64,000 nt of DNA from Triticum aestivum. Lineage: Eukaryota > Streptophyta > Magnoliopsida > Poales > Poaceae. This document shows, piece after piece, positions 1 through 11,872 of the stretch. The stretch covers positions 293,957,160 through 294,021,159 of the forward strand of contig NC_057814.1 of the NCBI RefSeq assembly GCF_018294505.1, given 5' to 3'. Made by a program: the position numbers and the translations under genes. Each line of letters starts with the position of its first letter. Position 1 is the first letter of the stretch. The notes under the pieces are model-generated. The model searched no databases. It was not told the DNA's origin and worked only from the letters and a program-made list of their open reading frames with translations.

Positions 1-2800
1 GAATGTGCTTTATCTTCAAGTGCTGAACTGGGTTATGAGCAATTTTAATGGCACTCTCATTATCACAGTAGAGAGGCACATTCTTCACATTGATGCCATA
101 GTCCTTGAGGGTTTGCTTCATCCATAGCAATTGAGCACAGCATGACCCAACAGCAATGTACTCAGCTTCAGCAGTAGAAAGTGATACGCAGTTCTGTTTC
201 TTCAAGGACCAACATACCAAGGATCGTCCGAGGAAATGGCACATGCCTGATGTTGACTTGCGGTCCACACGGTCACCAGCATAGTCAGAGTCTGAATATC
301 TAATGAGATCAAAAGCCGAGCCCTTGGGATACCATAATCCAAGTGTTGGAGTGTGAGCTAGATATCGAATAATATGCTTCACCGCCTTATGGTGTGATTC
401 CTTCTGTGTAGCTTGAAAGCTGGCACACATGCAAACACTGAGCATAATATCTGGCCTAGATGCACATAAATACAATAAAGAGTCAATCATGGAGCGGTAT
501 ACCTTTTGATCAAAGTCAATACCATTTTCATTAGTGGAGAGTTGGCCATTTGTGGGCATAGGGATTTTGACGCCTTTGCAATATTGCATGCCGAATTTCC
601 TCAATACATCCTTGAGGTATTTCTCCTGATATATGAATATGCCATTGCGGTGTTGACGAATTTGAAGACCTAAGAAGAATTTCAACTCTCCCATCATAGA
701 CATTTGATATTCTTCACTCATCATATAGGCAAATTCATCACTATAACATTGGTCAGTACAGCCAAAGATGATATCATCAACATATATTTGGCACACGAAT
801 AATTCATCATCACAGGTCTTGGTGAAAAGAGTTGAGTCAAGTGAACCGGGTTTGAAGCCTTTCTTCATGAGGAATTCCTTCAAAGTGTCATACCACGCTC
901 GAGGGGCCTACTTGAGGCCATAGAGGGCCTTATTGAGTCTGAAGACTTTGTCAGGATGCTATGGATCTTCAAAACCTGGGGGTTGAGCAACATATACTTC
1001 TTCCTCAAGCTTACCATTGAGGAATGCACTTTTCACATCCATTTGATATAAGATGATATTATGATGGTTAGCATAAGCAAGTAATATGCGAATAGCCTCA
1101 AGTCTAGCAACAGGTGCAAAAGTTTCATCGAAATCAATTCCTTCAACCTGTGTGTAGCCTTAAGCTACAAGTCGTGCCTTATTCCTCACCACAAGGCCAT
1201 TTTCATCTTGCTTGTTGCGGTAGATCCATTTTGTGCCGATGATACTGTGCTTGTGTGGTTCTGGTCGGTTGAAAAGTTCCCACACATTGTTGAGCTCGAA
1301 CTGATATAATTCCTCTTGCATAGCTTGAATCCACTCAGGCTCCAGAAATGCCTCATCAACTTTGGTGGGCTCTGTGATGGAGACAAAAGCAAAGTGCCCA
1401 CAAAAGTTAGACAAATGTGAAGCTTTTGAGCGTGTGAGAGGACCTGGTGCGTTGATGTAGCTGATGATTTTGTCAATCTGCACTTCATTTGCGACGCGCG
1501 GATGAGCAGGTTGACGACGAGGAATTTGCTCATTTTCTTCAGAACCATTTTCTTCAGGTGCACCAGCATGATGTTCTTCACGATCTGGAATGACTTCTTC
1601 AGCAGATTCTTCAGTAGGAATGACGTCCTCAGTAGCCTTGAACTTGATGGTTTCCTTAGGTGACTTTTCATCTAGCACAGGAGGTAGGTGCTCTCTTTGC
1701 GAGCCATTAGTTTCATCGAACCGCACATCTACTGTTTCAACAACCTTGTGGTGAAAGGAGTTGAAGACTCTGTAGGTGTACGAGTCCTTTTCGTAACCAA
1801 GCATAAAACCTTCATGTGCTTTCGGTGCAAATTTAGAATTGTGATGAGGATCTCTGATCCAACATTTAGCATCGAAGACTTTGAAATAACTCACATTGGG
1901 TTTGTTGTGAGTGAGGCGTTCATATGAGGTCTTTTTGAAGAATTTGTGAAGATATACCCTGTTGATGATGTTGCACGCAGTATCAATTGCCTCAATCCAG
2001 AAATGACGAGGCGTCTTGTATTCGTCAAGCATAGTGCGAGACATCTCAACAAGAGTCCGGTTCTTGCGCTCAACGACGCCATTCTACTGAGGAGTATAAG
2101 GAGCAGATAACTCGTGAGTAATACCAAGTTCATCAAGATAGTCATCAAGACCAATGTTCTTGAACTCAGTTCCATTGTCACTTCTGATGTGATTGATCTT
2201 CACACCAAAGTTGGTTGAAGCCCTCGAGGAAAATCATTTGAAGACTTCCTGCACTTCACGTTTTTAAGTGACAATATGCACCCATGTATAACGAGAATAG
2301 TCATCCAAAATAACAAAGCCATATAGAGATGCTTCATTGGTGAATGAGGAATAATGATTAGGACCAAACAGATCCATGTGAAGCAATTCAAATGGACGAG
2401 TGGTAGTCATGATAGTCTTTGATGGATGCTTGGCCTTGGTCATCTTTCCAGCTTCATAGGGTCTGCATAGGTGATCCTTGAGGAGTTTGACATCCTCGAT
2501 GCCAATGACATGCTTCTTCTTCGCAGAGTGTGCAAGTTCCTCATGCCAGCATGACCAAGTCGTCGATGCCATAGCCAGCCTTCTGAAGATTTTGCAAGTA
2601 GACATGTAGCAGGTTGTGGTCCTGTAGAGAAATCGACAATATATAGATCTCCTCTCCTAAAGCCTTCGAAGACTTGCTTTTGCCTTTGTGAGCGTCGGTG
2701 ATATGCTTCAGGTGCGATGGAGATAAGGAAGTGTCCATCAGTAAGTTATTGTCACCATTCATGTGATTTGTACATCCACTGTCGAGGACCCACTCAGTGG
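1..2800 (-). pseudogene. Copia pol: protease, integrase, reverse transcriptase, RNase H (decayed)
   Basis: Protease is shown by a V-L-D-S-G-C motif near 2795-2775. The pre-integrase region follows (W-H-E-E-L-A-H near 2545) with its second zinc cysteine apparently replaced by tyrosine. Integrase catalytic positions are visible: D in H-M-D-L-F-G-P near 2380, D in S-D-N-G-T-E-F near 2170, and E in V-V-E-R-K-N near 2070. Reverse transcriptase has Y-V-D-D near 790. RNase H supplies the Y-C-D-N-E-S-A-I segment near 80. Premature stops occur near 2083, 1162, 962 and 909. At least three are glutamine or glutamate codons turned into TAG, for example inside the G-L-K-x-A-P-R-A-W block. The ORF 1160-2044 is the longest surviving piece and covers the integrase C-terminal linker up to the start of reverse transcriptase. 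It is non-functional. Confidence 0.92.
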
Positions 2801-3051
2801 CTTTGGGTTGATCATCCTGCAGATGAATTAGTGCAGCTTACGAACTCATATACTTCATCAGTAAAGAATATGACATCAAATTCATTAGATCAATTTCATC
2901 AAGCAATAAAACAGGTATAACAGTATGAGGACGTGAGAAATGAAAATTAATTTCTTCATGATTAGCTTGCGTCCTTTCAAGCATATTCAGGTCTCCAGCA
3001 AATTCTTCAGACGTTTTAAGTTCGTCTGGAGACCTGACCCTCCATAAGAGA

Positions 3052-5621
3052 TTAGTTCTTTTTCTTTACCACCCACATCTGGAGGGGTGGCAAAGAGTTC
3101 ATCAGTCTAGGAGCTCCATAAGAGAAAGGTGGCATAGATGCCAGTCCAGTTCGTTTCACATAAGAGGGGTTCGGGTAAGCATATGAATAAGCAGAGAAAT
3201 TCTTCGAGGACTTATGAACATAATGGTTTGAAGAATAATGCACATATTCATAGCCCTTAGTTCTTCCCTGCGAAAGAGAAGTGTTAGCATGATGATATTC
3301 ATATGAGGACTTTGATCCATATGAGGAATTTGATCCACGTGAGGAATCTGGTCCATATGAAGAATTTGGTCCATATGAAGAATTTGATCTGGGGTTCCTA
3401 TTCTTCATAGGTGGTGTCATGATGACATTCACCTGAAGACTTTCAAGGCACCATTTGGGAACCCAGATTTTCTTCATAGGGGGACAGTTCCTGCAGTTAG
3501 TGCCAACATATCTAGCAAATACTTCACCATTCTAATTTTTGAACAACTTATAGTTGGAGTCAAATGACTCATCAGAAGAATATGAAGATTCACATGTAAA
3601 CCAGATAACGTAGATGGATCTACTGGTGGTCCCTTTGCAGCAACCCATGAGGTTTTGGGATACTGCTCAGGCTTCTAGTATGTTCCATCAACATTGAGTT
3701 TCCTCTCAAAGGCAATACCATCTTTCCTAGGGTTCCTGTTGAGGATCTGCTTTTTTAAGCACGTCACAAAGAGCTTAATGCCCTTTGAGGCTTTTGTGCA
3801 TGCCTGTCATATACAATTCCTTCAGCCCTGCATTGTCAGTGATACTGGCAGCATCCTCAGATGAGGAATTAGTGATAGCAGAGACAGGTGAAGAATTTGC
3901 AGCAATAGAAGCATTTGAACTTTCAGGTGAAGAATTAGCAGATTCACGTTCAATGCACTTCAAACATGGTGGAATGGATTCTTCCTGAGAAGTGCTGATC
4001 TGTTGAGCAAGTAATGAATCACGCTCCTTTTGAAGATCTTTATAACTCACCCTTAGCTTCTCAAGATCTTGCTTTCTTTGAAGAAATTCATAAGAAACCT
4101 TCTCATGATCAGATAAGAGAGTGTTATGATGACTCTGAAGGTTATCAAACTTGGACTGAAGTCTCTGAATATTTCCAGTCAAAGTTTTTGTGCGATCCAT
4201 TTCTTCACCCAACATATCATTGCTCTTGTCTAGCATATTTTGAACCTTTTCAAAAGCCTTTCGTTGTTTCACAGCAATCTTAGCAAGCTTAGAGTAGCTA
4301 GGCTTGAGGTTTTCATCAGGTTCATCCTCACTTGATTCAGAGAAGAGATATTTGAGTACCGTGGCACCCTTTACCATGAAGCAATAGGTGGGAGCGTAGT
4401 CATCATCACCGTCGTCAGCCTTGTTGGGGAAGCCATTTTCCTCAGAGTTGAAGATGGACTTGCTGACGAACACAGTAGCGAGGGCTAGGCTCGCCACACC
4501 AGATTCTGACTCCTCAGATGCCTCCTCTTCCTCATTTTCTTCAGATTCAGCTTTAGAGTCCATTTCCTTGCCAATGAATGCCAGAGCCTTTTTGGAGTTG
4601 CTCTTCATATGAGATGAAGACTTCGAGGATTTTGATGATGAGGACTTTGAAGATTTCTTCTTCTTCTTTGAGTCATCAGACTGTAATCCTTGTATTTCTT
4701 CTTCTTTGATTCCTTTTCCCACAGAGGACAATCTTGGATGTAGTGACCAGGTTTCTTGCATTTGTGGCAAGTTCTCTTCTTGTAGTCACGGGATGAGGAA
4801 TCTGATCTTACGTCATCACTTCTTGAGGATTTTCCAAAGTGACCACACCTTGAGAACTTATGGAATTTCCTCACGAGCATTGCTAGATCCTGGCTTAGTT
4901 CTTCAGGATCACCAAGGCTGCTACCAGAATCCTCACCTTCAGATTCAGATACTACCTTGGCCTTCAGAGCGCGTGATCTGCCATAGCTCGGTCCATAGAG
5001 ATCTCTCTTCTCAGAAAGTTGGAACTCATGAGTGTTTAGCCTCTCAAGGATATCAGCGGGATCAAGTGACTTGTAGTCTCCACGTTATTGTATCATCAGT
5101 GCAAGGGTGTGAAATGTGGAATCAAGCGATCTCAGCAATTTCTTCACCACCTCATGGTCGGTGATATCAGTGGCAGCAAGTGGTTGAAGCTCATTTGAGA
5201 TGTCAGTGAGGAGATCGAAGGTTTGCTGAACATTTTCATTGTCGAGTCTTTTGAAGTGGTTAAAGAGATTGCGAAGAACGTCAACTCGAGAGTCACGCTG
5301 TGTTGAGACACCTTCGTTGACCTTGGACAACCTATCCCAGATAAGCTTGGTTGTCTCTAAAGCACTCACTCTGCCATACTGCCCTTTGCTCAGATGGCCA
5401 CATATGATATTCTTCGCTTGAGAGTTGAGTTGCTTGAATCTCTTCACATCAGCAGCGTTCATAGAAGGAGTGATGGAGGGGACGCCATTTTCCACAACGT
5501 ACCAAAGATCATTGTCAATTGCCTCAAGATGCATTCGCATCTTATTCTTCTAGTAGGGGTAGTCCGTCCCATCGAAGGTACGACACCCAGCCGAGACCTT
5601 GATCATACCTATGGTCGACAT
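3052..5621 (-). pseudogene. Copia Gag with UBN2-type core, CCHC knuckle, coiled coil and S-Y-G repeats (decayed)
   Basis: The first ATG downstream of the primer site is at 5621. The N-terminus has the F-D-G-T-D-Y-P-Y block typical of Copia Gag, followed at once by TAG at 5550-5552 where tryptophan is usual. The UBN2-like capsid core runs about 5540-5090, then another stop near 5084. A CCHC knuckle (C-H-K-C, G-H, D-C) lies at about 4769-4727. A frameshift near 4685 separates it from a lysine/serine-rich and then acidic region. That leads to a predicted coiled coil (about 4300-3980; heptad-like Q-S-K-F-D-N-L-Q-S-H-H-N-T-L-L). Around 3400-3290 there are repeated S-S-Y-G/P units in a low-complexity S/Y/G-rich stretch. 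Gag would form the retrotransposon particle. This copy cannot make it. Confidence 0.88.
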
Positions 5622-5669
5622 AACTAAAACTCCAGGCGGTTAAACCAAAATCACACAGAACAAGGGAGT

Positions 5670-5686
5670 ACCTGGCTCTGATACCA
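5670..5686 (-). promoter_or_regulatory. Primer binding site for tRNA-iMet (Copia)
   Basis: On the minus strand the 17 bases TGGTATCAGAGCCAGGT, two to three bases after the LTR end, are complementary to the 3' end of plant initiator tRNA-Met. This fixes the LTR boundary and the direction of the element. Confidence 0.93.
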
Positions 5687-5688
5687 AT

Positions 5689-7166
5689 TGAAAGTGCGTT
5701 AATTCCACTAGAGGGGGGTGAATAGGCGATTTTTACAAATTCGTCACTGAGGAATTTCAGGGAGAGGAAATTCCTAAGTCACAAACGACTAGCAGCGGAA
5801 TAAGTACTCAGATGCAAGCATAACAAAACTGAAGCACAGTCATCATGATGAAATGAAAACAAGCACATAGTACAGAAAGCGTAAACACATGATAAGCAGG
5901 CTGAAGACAAACTGACTGAAGAAATTGAACTGAGGAAATTGAGAAAGTCTTCAGTCAAAGTCTTCAAACAGTAACAATCAAGTACACAACACAGTAATGA
6001 GGAAATGGAAGGGTTGAGGAAATAGAACCAGTAGCTTGGTGAAGACAGTGATTTGGTAGAATAGTTCCAACTGATGTGACAGTCGTACGTCTGGTTGGAG
6101 CGGCTAGGTATTTAAACCTGAGGACACACAGTCCTCACCATATTCTCCTTGAGCTACGGTCAAACAGACCTCGCCCAATCACTCGTGGTAAGTCTTCAGG
6201 TGACTTCCAAACCTTCACAAACTCGGTCACTCGGCGATCCACAATTTCCTCTTGGATGCTCTAGACCATGACGCCTAACCGTCTGGAAGATGCAGAGTCT
6301 TCAAAGGTAACAAGTGTCGGATCCACATAGGAAGAATCTCTTCAGTGATGCTCAATCACTTTGGGTTTGTAGGTGTTTGGGTTTGGGTTTTCCTCACTTG
6401 ATGATTTTCGCTCAAAGTCCTCGGAGGATGGGATGCTCTCAATAACAAGTGTCAATTTCTCTCGGAGCAGCCAACCAGCTAGTGGTTGAAGGGCGGCTAT
6501 TTATAGCCTAGGGAGCAACCCGACATGATAAGACATAAATGCCCTTCAATGATATGACCGTTAGGTGGGAAGATATTTTGGGATAGCTGGCGCATAGCAC
6601 AACAACGGTTGGATATTTGATCTATCAAATTCCTCAAGGCTATCATGTTCCTCACTTGTAGGCAATCCGCACTGGCGAATTCCTAACTCCTCAGTCAGGA
6701 CAAATTCCTCAGAGACCAGAAGAACTTCATCTCTATCACTGAAGAAATTGACTGAACTGTATGAGATTTCCAATGGCTTCACTCGAAGGGATTGGTAGGT
6801 GTAGGATTTTGAGATGAGCATCACTTGGGAACTTTTCCTTAGTTTTTCCTCGACCCCCTTTAACAGTACGGTGTTTCCTATGACTCAATAAAGAGAAAAT
6901 GAAACTACGAAAACAAAAGTCTTCACGCTTCATATTCCTCGCATGAATATAGAGTCTTCATGGTCACACCAATTTCTTCACTTTCAAAGTCTTCAGAAAG
7001 CCAAAGTCTTTAGTTGAAGACATTCATTTTTAGGGGTCGACTTTCTTTGTAAATATCAAACTCCTCATAGACTTATAGACCTGTGTACACTCACAAACAC
7101 ATTAGTCCCTTAACCTATAAGTCGTCAATACACCAAAATCACTAAGGGGCACTAGATGCACTTACA
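5689..7166 (-). repeat. Copia 5' LTR (1478 bp)
   Basis: On the minus strand it begins TGTAAGTGC at 7166 and ends GCACTTTCA at 5689, which are short imperfect inverted termini of the TG...CA type. It abuts the primer site. A TATAAATA box lies on the minus strand at 6505-6498, about 660 bp in, and is the likely start of transcription. The sequence is rich in TCTTCA/GAGGAA words. No protein-coding potential was found here. The partner LTR lies off the left end, so insertion age cannot be estimated. Confidence 0.92.
6498..6505 (-). promoter_or_regulatory. TATA box of the Copia LTR
   Basis: TATAAATA on the minus strand within the LTR, followed by a GC-rich stretch toward lower coordinates. It is the only strong TATA match at a sensible position in this LTR. 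Confidence 0.6.
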
Positions 7167-7417
7167 GTGGCAAGGTACCAGCAGGCGCTACGGCGGTACC
7201 ACTGCCGCAGCGTCCGCTCCAGGACGCTCATGGTGGGTGATCTCGTCTTAGGCATGTTCTCTCCAGGGAGGGGCTGCATAAGCTCTCTCCCATGTGGGAG
7301 GGCCCATTTAGGGTTGCCCGCGTCTCCAGGCATGGCGCCGCGCGCCTGGAGACGCAGCACGGGATCCCCATCCAGAGCGCGTGGAACATCCAGCACCTCC
7401 GAAAGTTCTACCCATGA
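7167..7417 (+). pseudogene. Tat-lineage Gypsy integrase C-terminus (broken)
   Basis: Translation gives R-Y-Q-Q-A-L-R-R-Y-H followed by V-G-D-L-V-L, the DNA-binding tail of Tat-type Gypsy integrases. After a frame change it reads H-G-I-P-I-Q-S-A-W-N-I then L-R-K-F-Y-P and TGA at 7415-7417, the usual end of this polyprotein. The 5' part of pol lies beyond the left window edge, cut off by the Copia insertion whose LTR ends at 7166. The frame change makes it a pseudogene. It identifies the host element for the Copia and Athila insertions. Confidence 0.82.
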
Positions 7418-7999
7418 AGCAAGGTCCAGTGCCTGTGAAGGTCTCTGCTCGTGACACTCTCACGTAATAATGAGTGGGGCTGTACACGCCCCGGAGTCTC
7501 CGGAGTGCCGCCCTCGGGCCTCGGGGGCTCCCTCCCATGTCCTAGTGGCAGCACTTAGCTCCGCGTTGGTGAGAAGACTAGAATAGGTGCCGGACGCGGC
7601 TGTTTATTCGCTTGCTTTCTGTAGCTGGTTTGCAACATTTTAATGGAATTTGGAGTTCTAGCATTTCTCGATTGCCTAGTTGGGTTTTTCTCCTTTTTCT
7701 CTGCTCGTCTCTTTGTCTTGGATCTGGGAGAACGACAGTTTCCCGTCGCTCTCCCTCGTGCGCCTCGCGCGGGGACTGGGCAGGTGTGTGCGTGCGCTCG
7801 GCTCGCCCATGTCATGAACACACCTCGCCAAAGCCCTTTCGCCCCAGAGCTTCGGCTCCCTTGATCTTCGTGAAGCGCCCTCGATTGAGCTCGTGATTTA
7901 CGCACCCTCTTAAAGTCCATGCCCCCCGGGTACTGCGACGCGGTGCGGTAAGCCACGACTAGCCCATGCCTCAAGGCTCGCAAGGAAGAACAAGACATT
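7418..7999 (+). other. Tat element non-coding spacer, left part
   Basis: This GC-rich stretch lies between the end of Tat pol and the Athila insertion at 8000. It continues at 48588 on the far side of that insertion. No conserved protein is recognised, and the small ORFs here are not convincing. The last five bases, ACATT (7995-7999), are the left target duplication of the Athila element; the right copy is ACACT at 48583-48587. Confidence 0.65.
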
Positions 8000-9514
8000 T
8001 GATACGTCCATTTTGCATCATGCTTTTATTTCGATATTTATTGCATTATAGGCTATTATTACACATTATGTCACAATACTTATGCCTTTTCTCTCTTAGT
8101 TTACAAGGTTTACATGAAGAGGGAGAATGCCGGCAGCTAGCATTCTGGGCTGGAAAAGAAGCAAATATTAGAGACCTGTTCTGCATAACTCCAGAAGTCC
8201 TGAAACTCCACGAAAGTCAGTTTTGGAATATATGAAAAATATTGGGCAAAGAAAGCACCAGAGGGGGCCACACCCAGTCCACGAGGGTGGAGGGCACGCC
8301 CTACCCCCCTGGGCGCGCCCCCTGCCTCATGGGCTACCTGGCAGCCCCCCGATGCCCATCTTCTGGTATAAGGTGTCTTTTGCCCTGGAAAAAATATGAA
8401 GGAAGCTTTTGGGACGAAGCTCCGCCGTCTTGAGGCGGAACCTTGGCGGAACCAACCTAGGGCTCCAGGGGAACTGTTCTGCCGGGGAAACATCCCTCCG
8501 GGAGGGGAAATCGTCACCATCGTCATCACCATCAATCCTCTCATCAGGAGGGGGTTAATCTCCATCAACATCTTCAGCAGCACCATCTCCTCTCAAACCC
8601 TAGTTCATATCTTGTATCCGATCTTTGTCTCAAAACCTTAGATTGGTACCTGTGGGTTGCTAGTAGTGTTGATTACTCCTTGTAGTTGATGTTAGTTGGT
8701 TTATTCGGTGGAAGATCATATGTTCAGATCCTTTATGCATATTAATACCCCTGTGATTATGAACATGAATATGATTTGTGAGTAGTTACGTTTGTTCCTG
8801 AGGACATGGGAGTAGTCTTGTTATAAGTAGTCATGTGAATTTGGTATTCGTTTGATATTTTGATGAGATGTATGTTGTCTTTCCTCTAGTGGTGTTATGT
8901 GAATGTCGACTACATGACACTTCACCATTGTTTGGGCCTAGGGGAAGGCATTAGGAAGTAATAAGTAGATGATGGGTTGTTAGAGTGACAGAAGCTTAAA
9001 CCCTAGTTTATGCGTTGCTTCGTGCTGATTTGGATCCACATGTTTCATGCTATGGTTAGGTTTACCTTAATTCTTCTTTCGTAGTTGCGGATGCTCGCGA
9101 GAGGGGTTAATCATAAGTGGGATGCTTGTCAAAGGAAGGGCAGTACCCAAGCACCGGTCCACCCACATATCAAATTATCAAATTAACGAACGCGAATCAT
9201 ATGAGCGTGATGAAAACTAGCTTGACGATAATTCCCATGTGTCCTCGGGAGTGCTTTCCTTTATATAAGAGTTTGTCCAGGCTTGTCCGTTGCTACAAAA
9301 AGGATTGGGCCACCTTGCCGCACCTTGTTTACTTTTGTTACTTGTTACCCGTTACAAATTACCTTATCACAAAACTATTTGTTACCGATAATTTCAGTGC
9401 TTGCAGAGAATACCTTACTGAAAATGGCTTGTCATTTCCTTCTGCTCCTCGTTGGGTTCGACACTCTTACTTATCCCAAGGAATACGATAGATCCCGTAT
9501 ACTTGTGGGTCATC
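8000..9514 (+). repeat. Athila element 5' LTR (1515 bp)
   Basis: Begins TGATACGTCC and ends GGGTCATCA, with the primer site 12 bases further on. It matches the LTR at 47080-48582 along its whole length, with scattered substitutions and small indels. TATATAAG at 9262-9269 (and 48329-48336 in the partner) is the probable TATA box. ORFs such as 8137-8586 on the minus strand are low-complexity by-products. Confidence 0.93.
9262..9269 (+). promoter_or_regulatory. TATA box in Athila 5' LTR
   Basis: TATATAAG about 250 bp before the LTR end, conserved in the other LTR at 48329-48336. Conservation in both copies and position near the U3/R boundary support it. Confidence 0.6.
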
Positions 9515-9526
9515 AAGACTCTTTTT

Positions 9527-9544
9527 TGGTGCCGTTGCCGGGGA
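9527..9544 (+). promoter_or_regulatory. Primer binding site for tRNA-Asp (Athila)
   Basis: TGGTGCCGTTGCCGGGGA complements the 3' end of plant tRNA-Asp with one mismatch. It starts 12 bases after the LTR end. The same site, with and without that mismatch, is used by every unit of the tandem array at 12029-30965. Confidence 0.9.
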
Positions 9545-9621
9545 GTGAAGCGCCTTTGGTAGGTGGAATTTGGTAAGGAAAAATTTATATAGTGTGCTGA
9601 AATTTACTGTCACTTGTTACT

Positions 9622-11514
9622 ATGGAAAATAATCCTTCGAGGGGCTTGTTCGGGGTATCTTCACCCCGACCATTAGAGCAAAGAGTTGCTCCTCAACCTA
9701 CTCAACCTACTGAACCTACTGAAAATGTTTACTTTGAAATTCCTTCGGGTATGATAGAGAAACTGCTAGCTAATCCTTTTACAGGACATGGAACATTACA
9801 TCTCGATATGCACCTAATCTATGTGGATGAAGTTTGTGGATTATTTAAGCTTGCAGGTATGCCCGAGGATGTTATCAAGAAGAAGGTCTTCCCTTTATCT
9901 TTAAAGGGAAAGGCATTGACATGGTTTAGGCTATGTGATGATATTGGATCATGGAACTACAACCGATTGAAATTGGAATTTCATCAGAAGTTTTATCCTA
10001 TGCATCTGGTTCATCGTGATCGTAATTATATATATAATTGTTGGCCTTGCGAAGGAGAAAGTATCGCTCAAGCTTGGGGGAGGCTTAAGTCAATGTTATA
10101 TTCATGCCCTAATCATGAGCTCCCAAGAGAAATTATTATTCATAATTTTTATGCTCGGCTTTCTCTCAATAATCACTCCATGCTCGATACTTCTTGTACT
10201 GGTTCTTTTATGATGAAGACTATTGAATTCTAATGGGATTTATTTTAAAGAATTAAACACAACTCCGAAGATTGGGAACTCGACGAAGGTAAGGAGTCAG
10301 GTATAACACCTAAGTTTGGTTGTGTTAAATCTTTTATGGATACCGATGCTTTTCGTGAATTTAGCACTAAATATGGACTTGACTTTGAGATAGTAGCTTC
10401 TTTCTGTGAATCATTTTCTACTCATGTTGATCTCCCTAAGGAGAAGTGGTTTAAATATCATCCTCCCATAGAAGTAAAAGTAGTTGAACCTATTAAAGTT
10501 GAAGAAAAGACTATCACTTATAATGTTGATCCTATTGTTCCTACCGCGTATATTGAGAAACCACCTTTCCCTGCTAGAATAAAGGATCATGCTATAGCTT
10601 CAACTGTGGTTCGTAAGACTAATGCTAGAACATCTACACCCTCTGAGCAAATTAAAGTTGAACCTAGTATTCCTATGGTTAAGGATCTCTTGGTTGATAA
10701 TATTGATGGGCATGTTATTTATTTCTGTAATGAAGCTGCTAGAATTGCTAGACCCGATACTAAGGATAAACATAGACCTGTTGTTGGCATGCATGTTGTT
10801 TCTGTTAAAATAGGAGATCATTGCTATTATGGCTTTTGTGATATGGGTGCTAGTGTGAGTGCAATACCTCATTCCTTATACGAAGAAATTATGCATGATA
10901 TTGCACCTGCTGAGATAGAAGGTATTGATGTTACAATTAAGCTTGCCAATAGGGATACTATTTCACCAGTTGGGATTGTTAGAGATGTTGAAGTCTTGTG
11001 TGGGAGAGTTAAATATCCTACTGATTTTCTTGTTCTTGGTTCCCCAACAGATGACTTATGTCCCATTATATTTGGTAGACCTTTCTTGAATACCGTCAAT
11101 GCTAAGATAGATTGCGAAAAGGATATTGTTACTGTTGGTTTAGGGGATATGTCTCATGATTTTAATTTTGCTAAATTTCGTAGACAACCCCATGATAAAG
11201 AATTGCCTAATAAAGATGAAATTATTGGTCTTGCTTCTATTGTCGTGCCTCCTAATGATCCTTTAGAATAATAATTGCTCGACCATGAAAATGATATGTT
11301 TATGAATGAAAGAAGGGAAATAGATGAAGTATTCTTTAAACAGGGACCTATTTTGAAACACAACTTGCCTGTTGAAATTCTAGGGGATCCTCCTCCACCC
11401 AAGGGTGATCCCGTGTTTGAGCTTAAACCATCACCTGATACTCTTAAATATGCTTATCTTGATGAAAAGAAGATATATCCTGTTATTATTATTATTTTGA
11501 CAGAAAGACTGTAA
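9622..11514 (+). pseudogene. Athila gag-protease (broken)
   Basis: One frame runs from ATG 9622. The retrotransposon Gag core lies at about residues 55-180 (L-F-K-L-A-G-M, then G-K-A-L-T-W-F, then E-G-E-S-I-A-Q-A-W). Stops at 10231-10233 and 10246-10248 interrupt it, and the same frame reopens at 10336. The aspartic protease has D-M-G-A-S-V-S where D-x-G-A-S is usual, followed by I-I-F-G-R-P-F-L-N. Another TAA pair at 11269-11274 is followed, still in frame, by the spacer before reverse transcriptase up to 11514. An insertion-like segment with flanking GTTATTATTA repeats at about 11481-11564 then disrupts the frame. Gag would build the particle and protease would mature it; neither can be made here. 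Confidence 0.88.
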
Positions 11515-11574
11515 GGGAACCCCATACAGTATAATTGGTGCAACAAAATAAAATATCTTGTTATTATTAGTGCT

Positions 11575-11872
11575 AACCTTTCAGAACAGGAAGAAGAGAA
11601 ATTATTGAAAAATCTGAAGAAGCACCGTGCTGCTATTGGATACACTCTTGATGATCTTAAGGGCATTAGTCCCACTCTATGCCAGCACAAAATAAAATTG
11701 GAGAAAGACGCTAAACCGGTTGTAACCTTTCAGAACAGGAAGAAGAGAAATTATTGAAAACTCTGAAGAAGCACCGTGCTGCTATTGGATACACTCTTGA
11801 TGATCTTAAGGGCATTAGTCCCACTCTATGCCAGCACAAAATAAAATTGGAGAAAGACGCTAAACCGGTTGT
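11575..11872 (+). repeat. 149-bp tandem duplication inside Athila pol
   Basis: Segments 11575-11723 and 11724-11872 are direct copies that differ at about one base (A/C near 11614). They encode the E-E-E-K-L-L-K-x-L-K-K-H-R-A-A-I-G-Y segment just before reverse transcriptase. Because 149 is not a multiple of three, the duplication shifts the reading frame. Confidence 0.9.

Larger units (their letters stand above)
1..7166 (-). mobile_element. Copia LTR retrotransposon, minus strand, 3' end outside window
   Basis: Reading leftwards on the minus strand the order is LTR, tRNA-iMet primer site, Gag, protease, integrase, reverse transcriptase, RNase H. Integrase before reverse transcriptase defines Copia (Ty1 class). 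The window begins inside RNase H, so the 3' LTR is missing and no target duplication can be tested; the right flank is GTGGC at 7167-7171. The element lies within the integrase C-terminus of a Tat-type Gypsy element that resumes at 7167. The coding part carries several stops and at least one frameshift, so this copy is dead. The long Gag with a coiled coil and the 1.5-kb LTR resemble the SIRE/Maximus group, but that family name is a guess. Confidence 0.93.

Noticed and set aside
7142..7998. Several GC-rich ORFs on both strands suggesting host or bacterial genes
   Set aside because: The plus-strand text matches the Tat integrase C-terminus up to 7417; the rest is spacer with no conserved product.
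9527..9544. tRNA gene
   Set aside because: Only the 18-base primer complement is present; no tRNA body or boxes. The same applies at 5670-5686 and 40006-40017.
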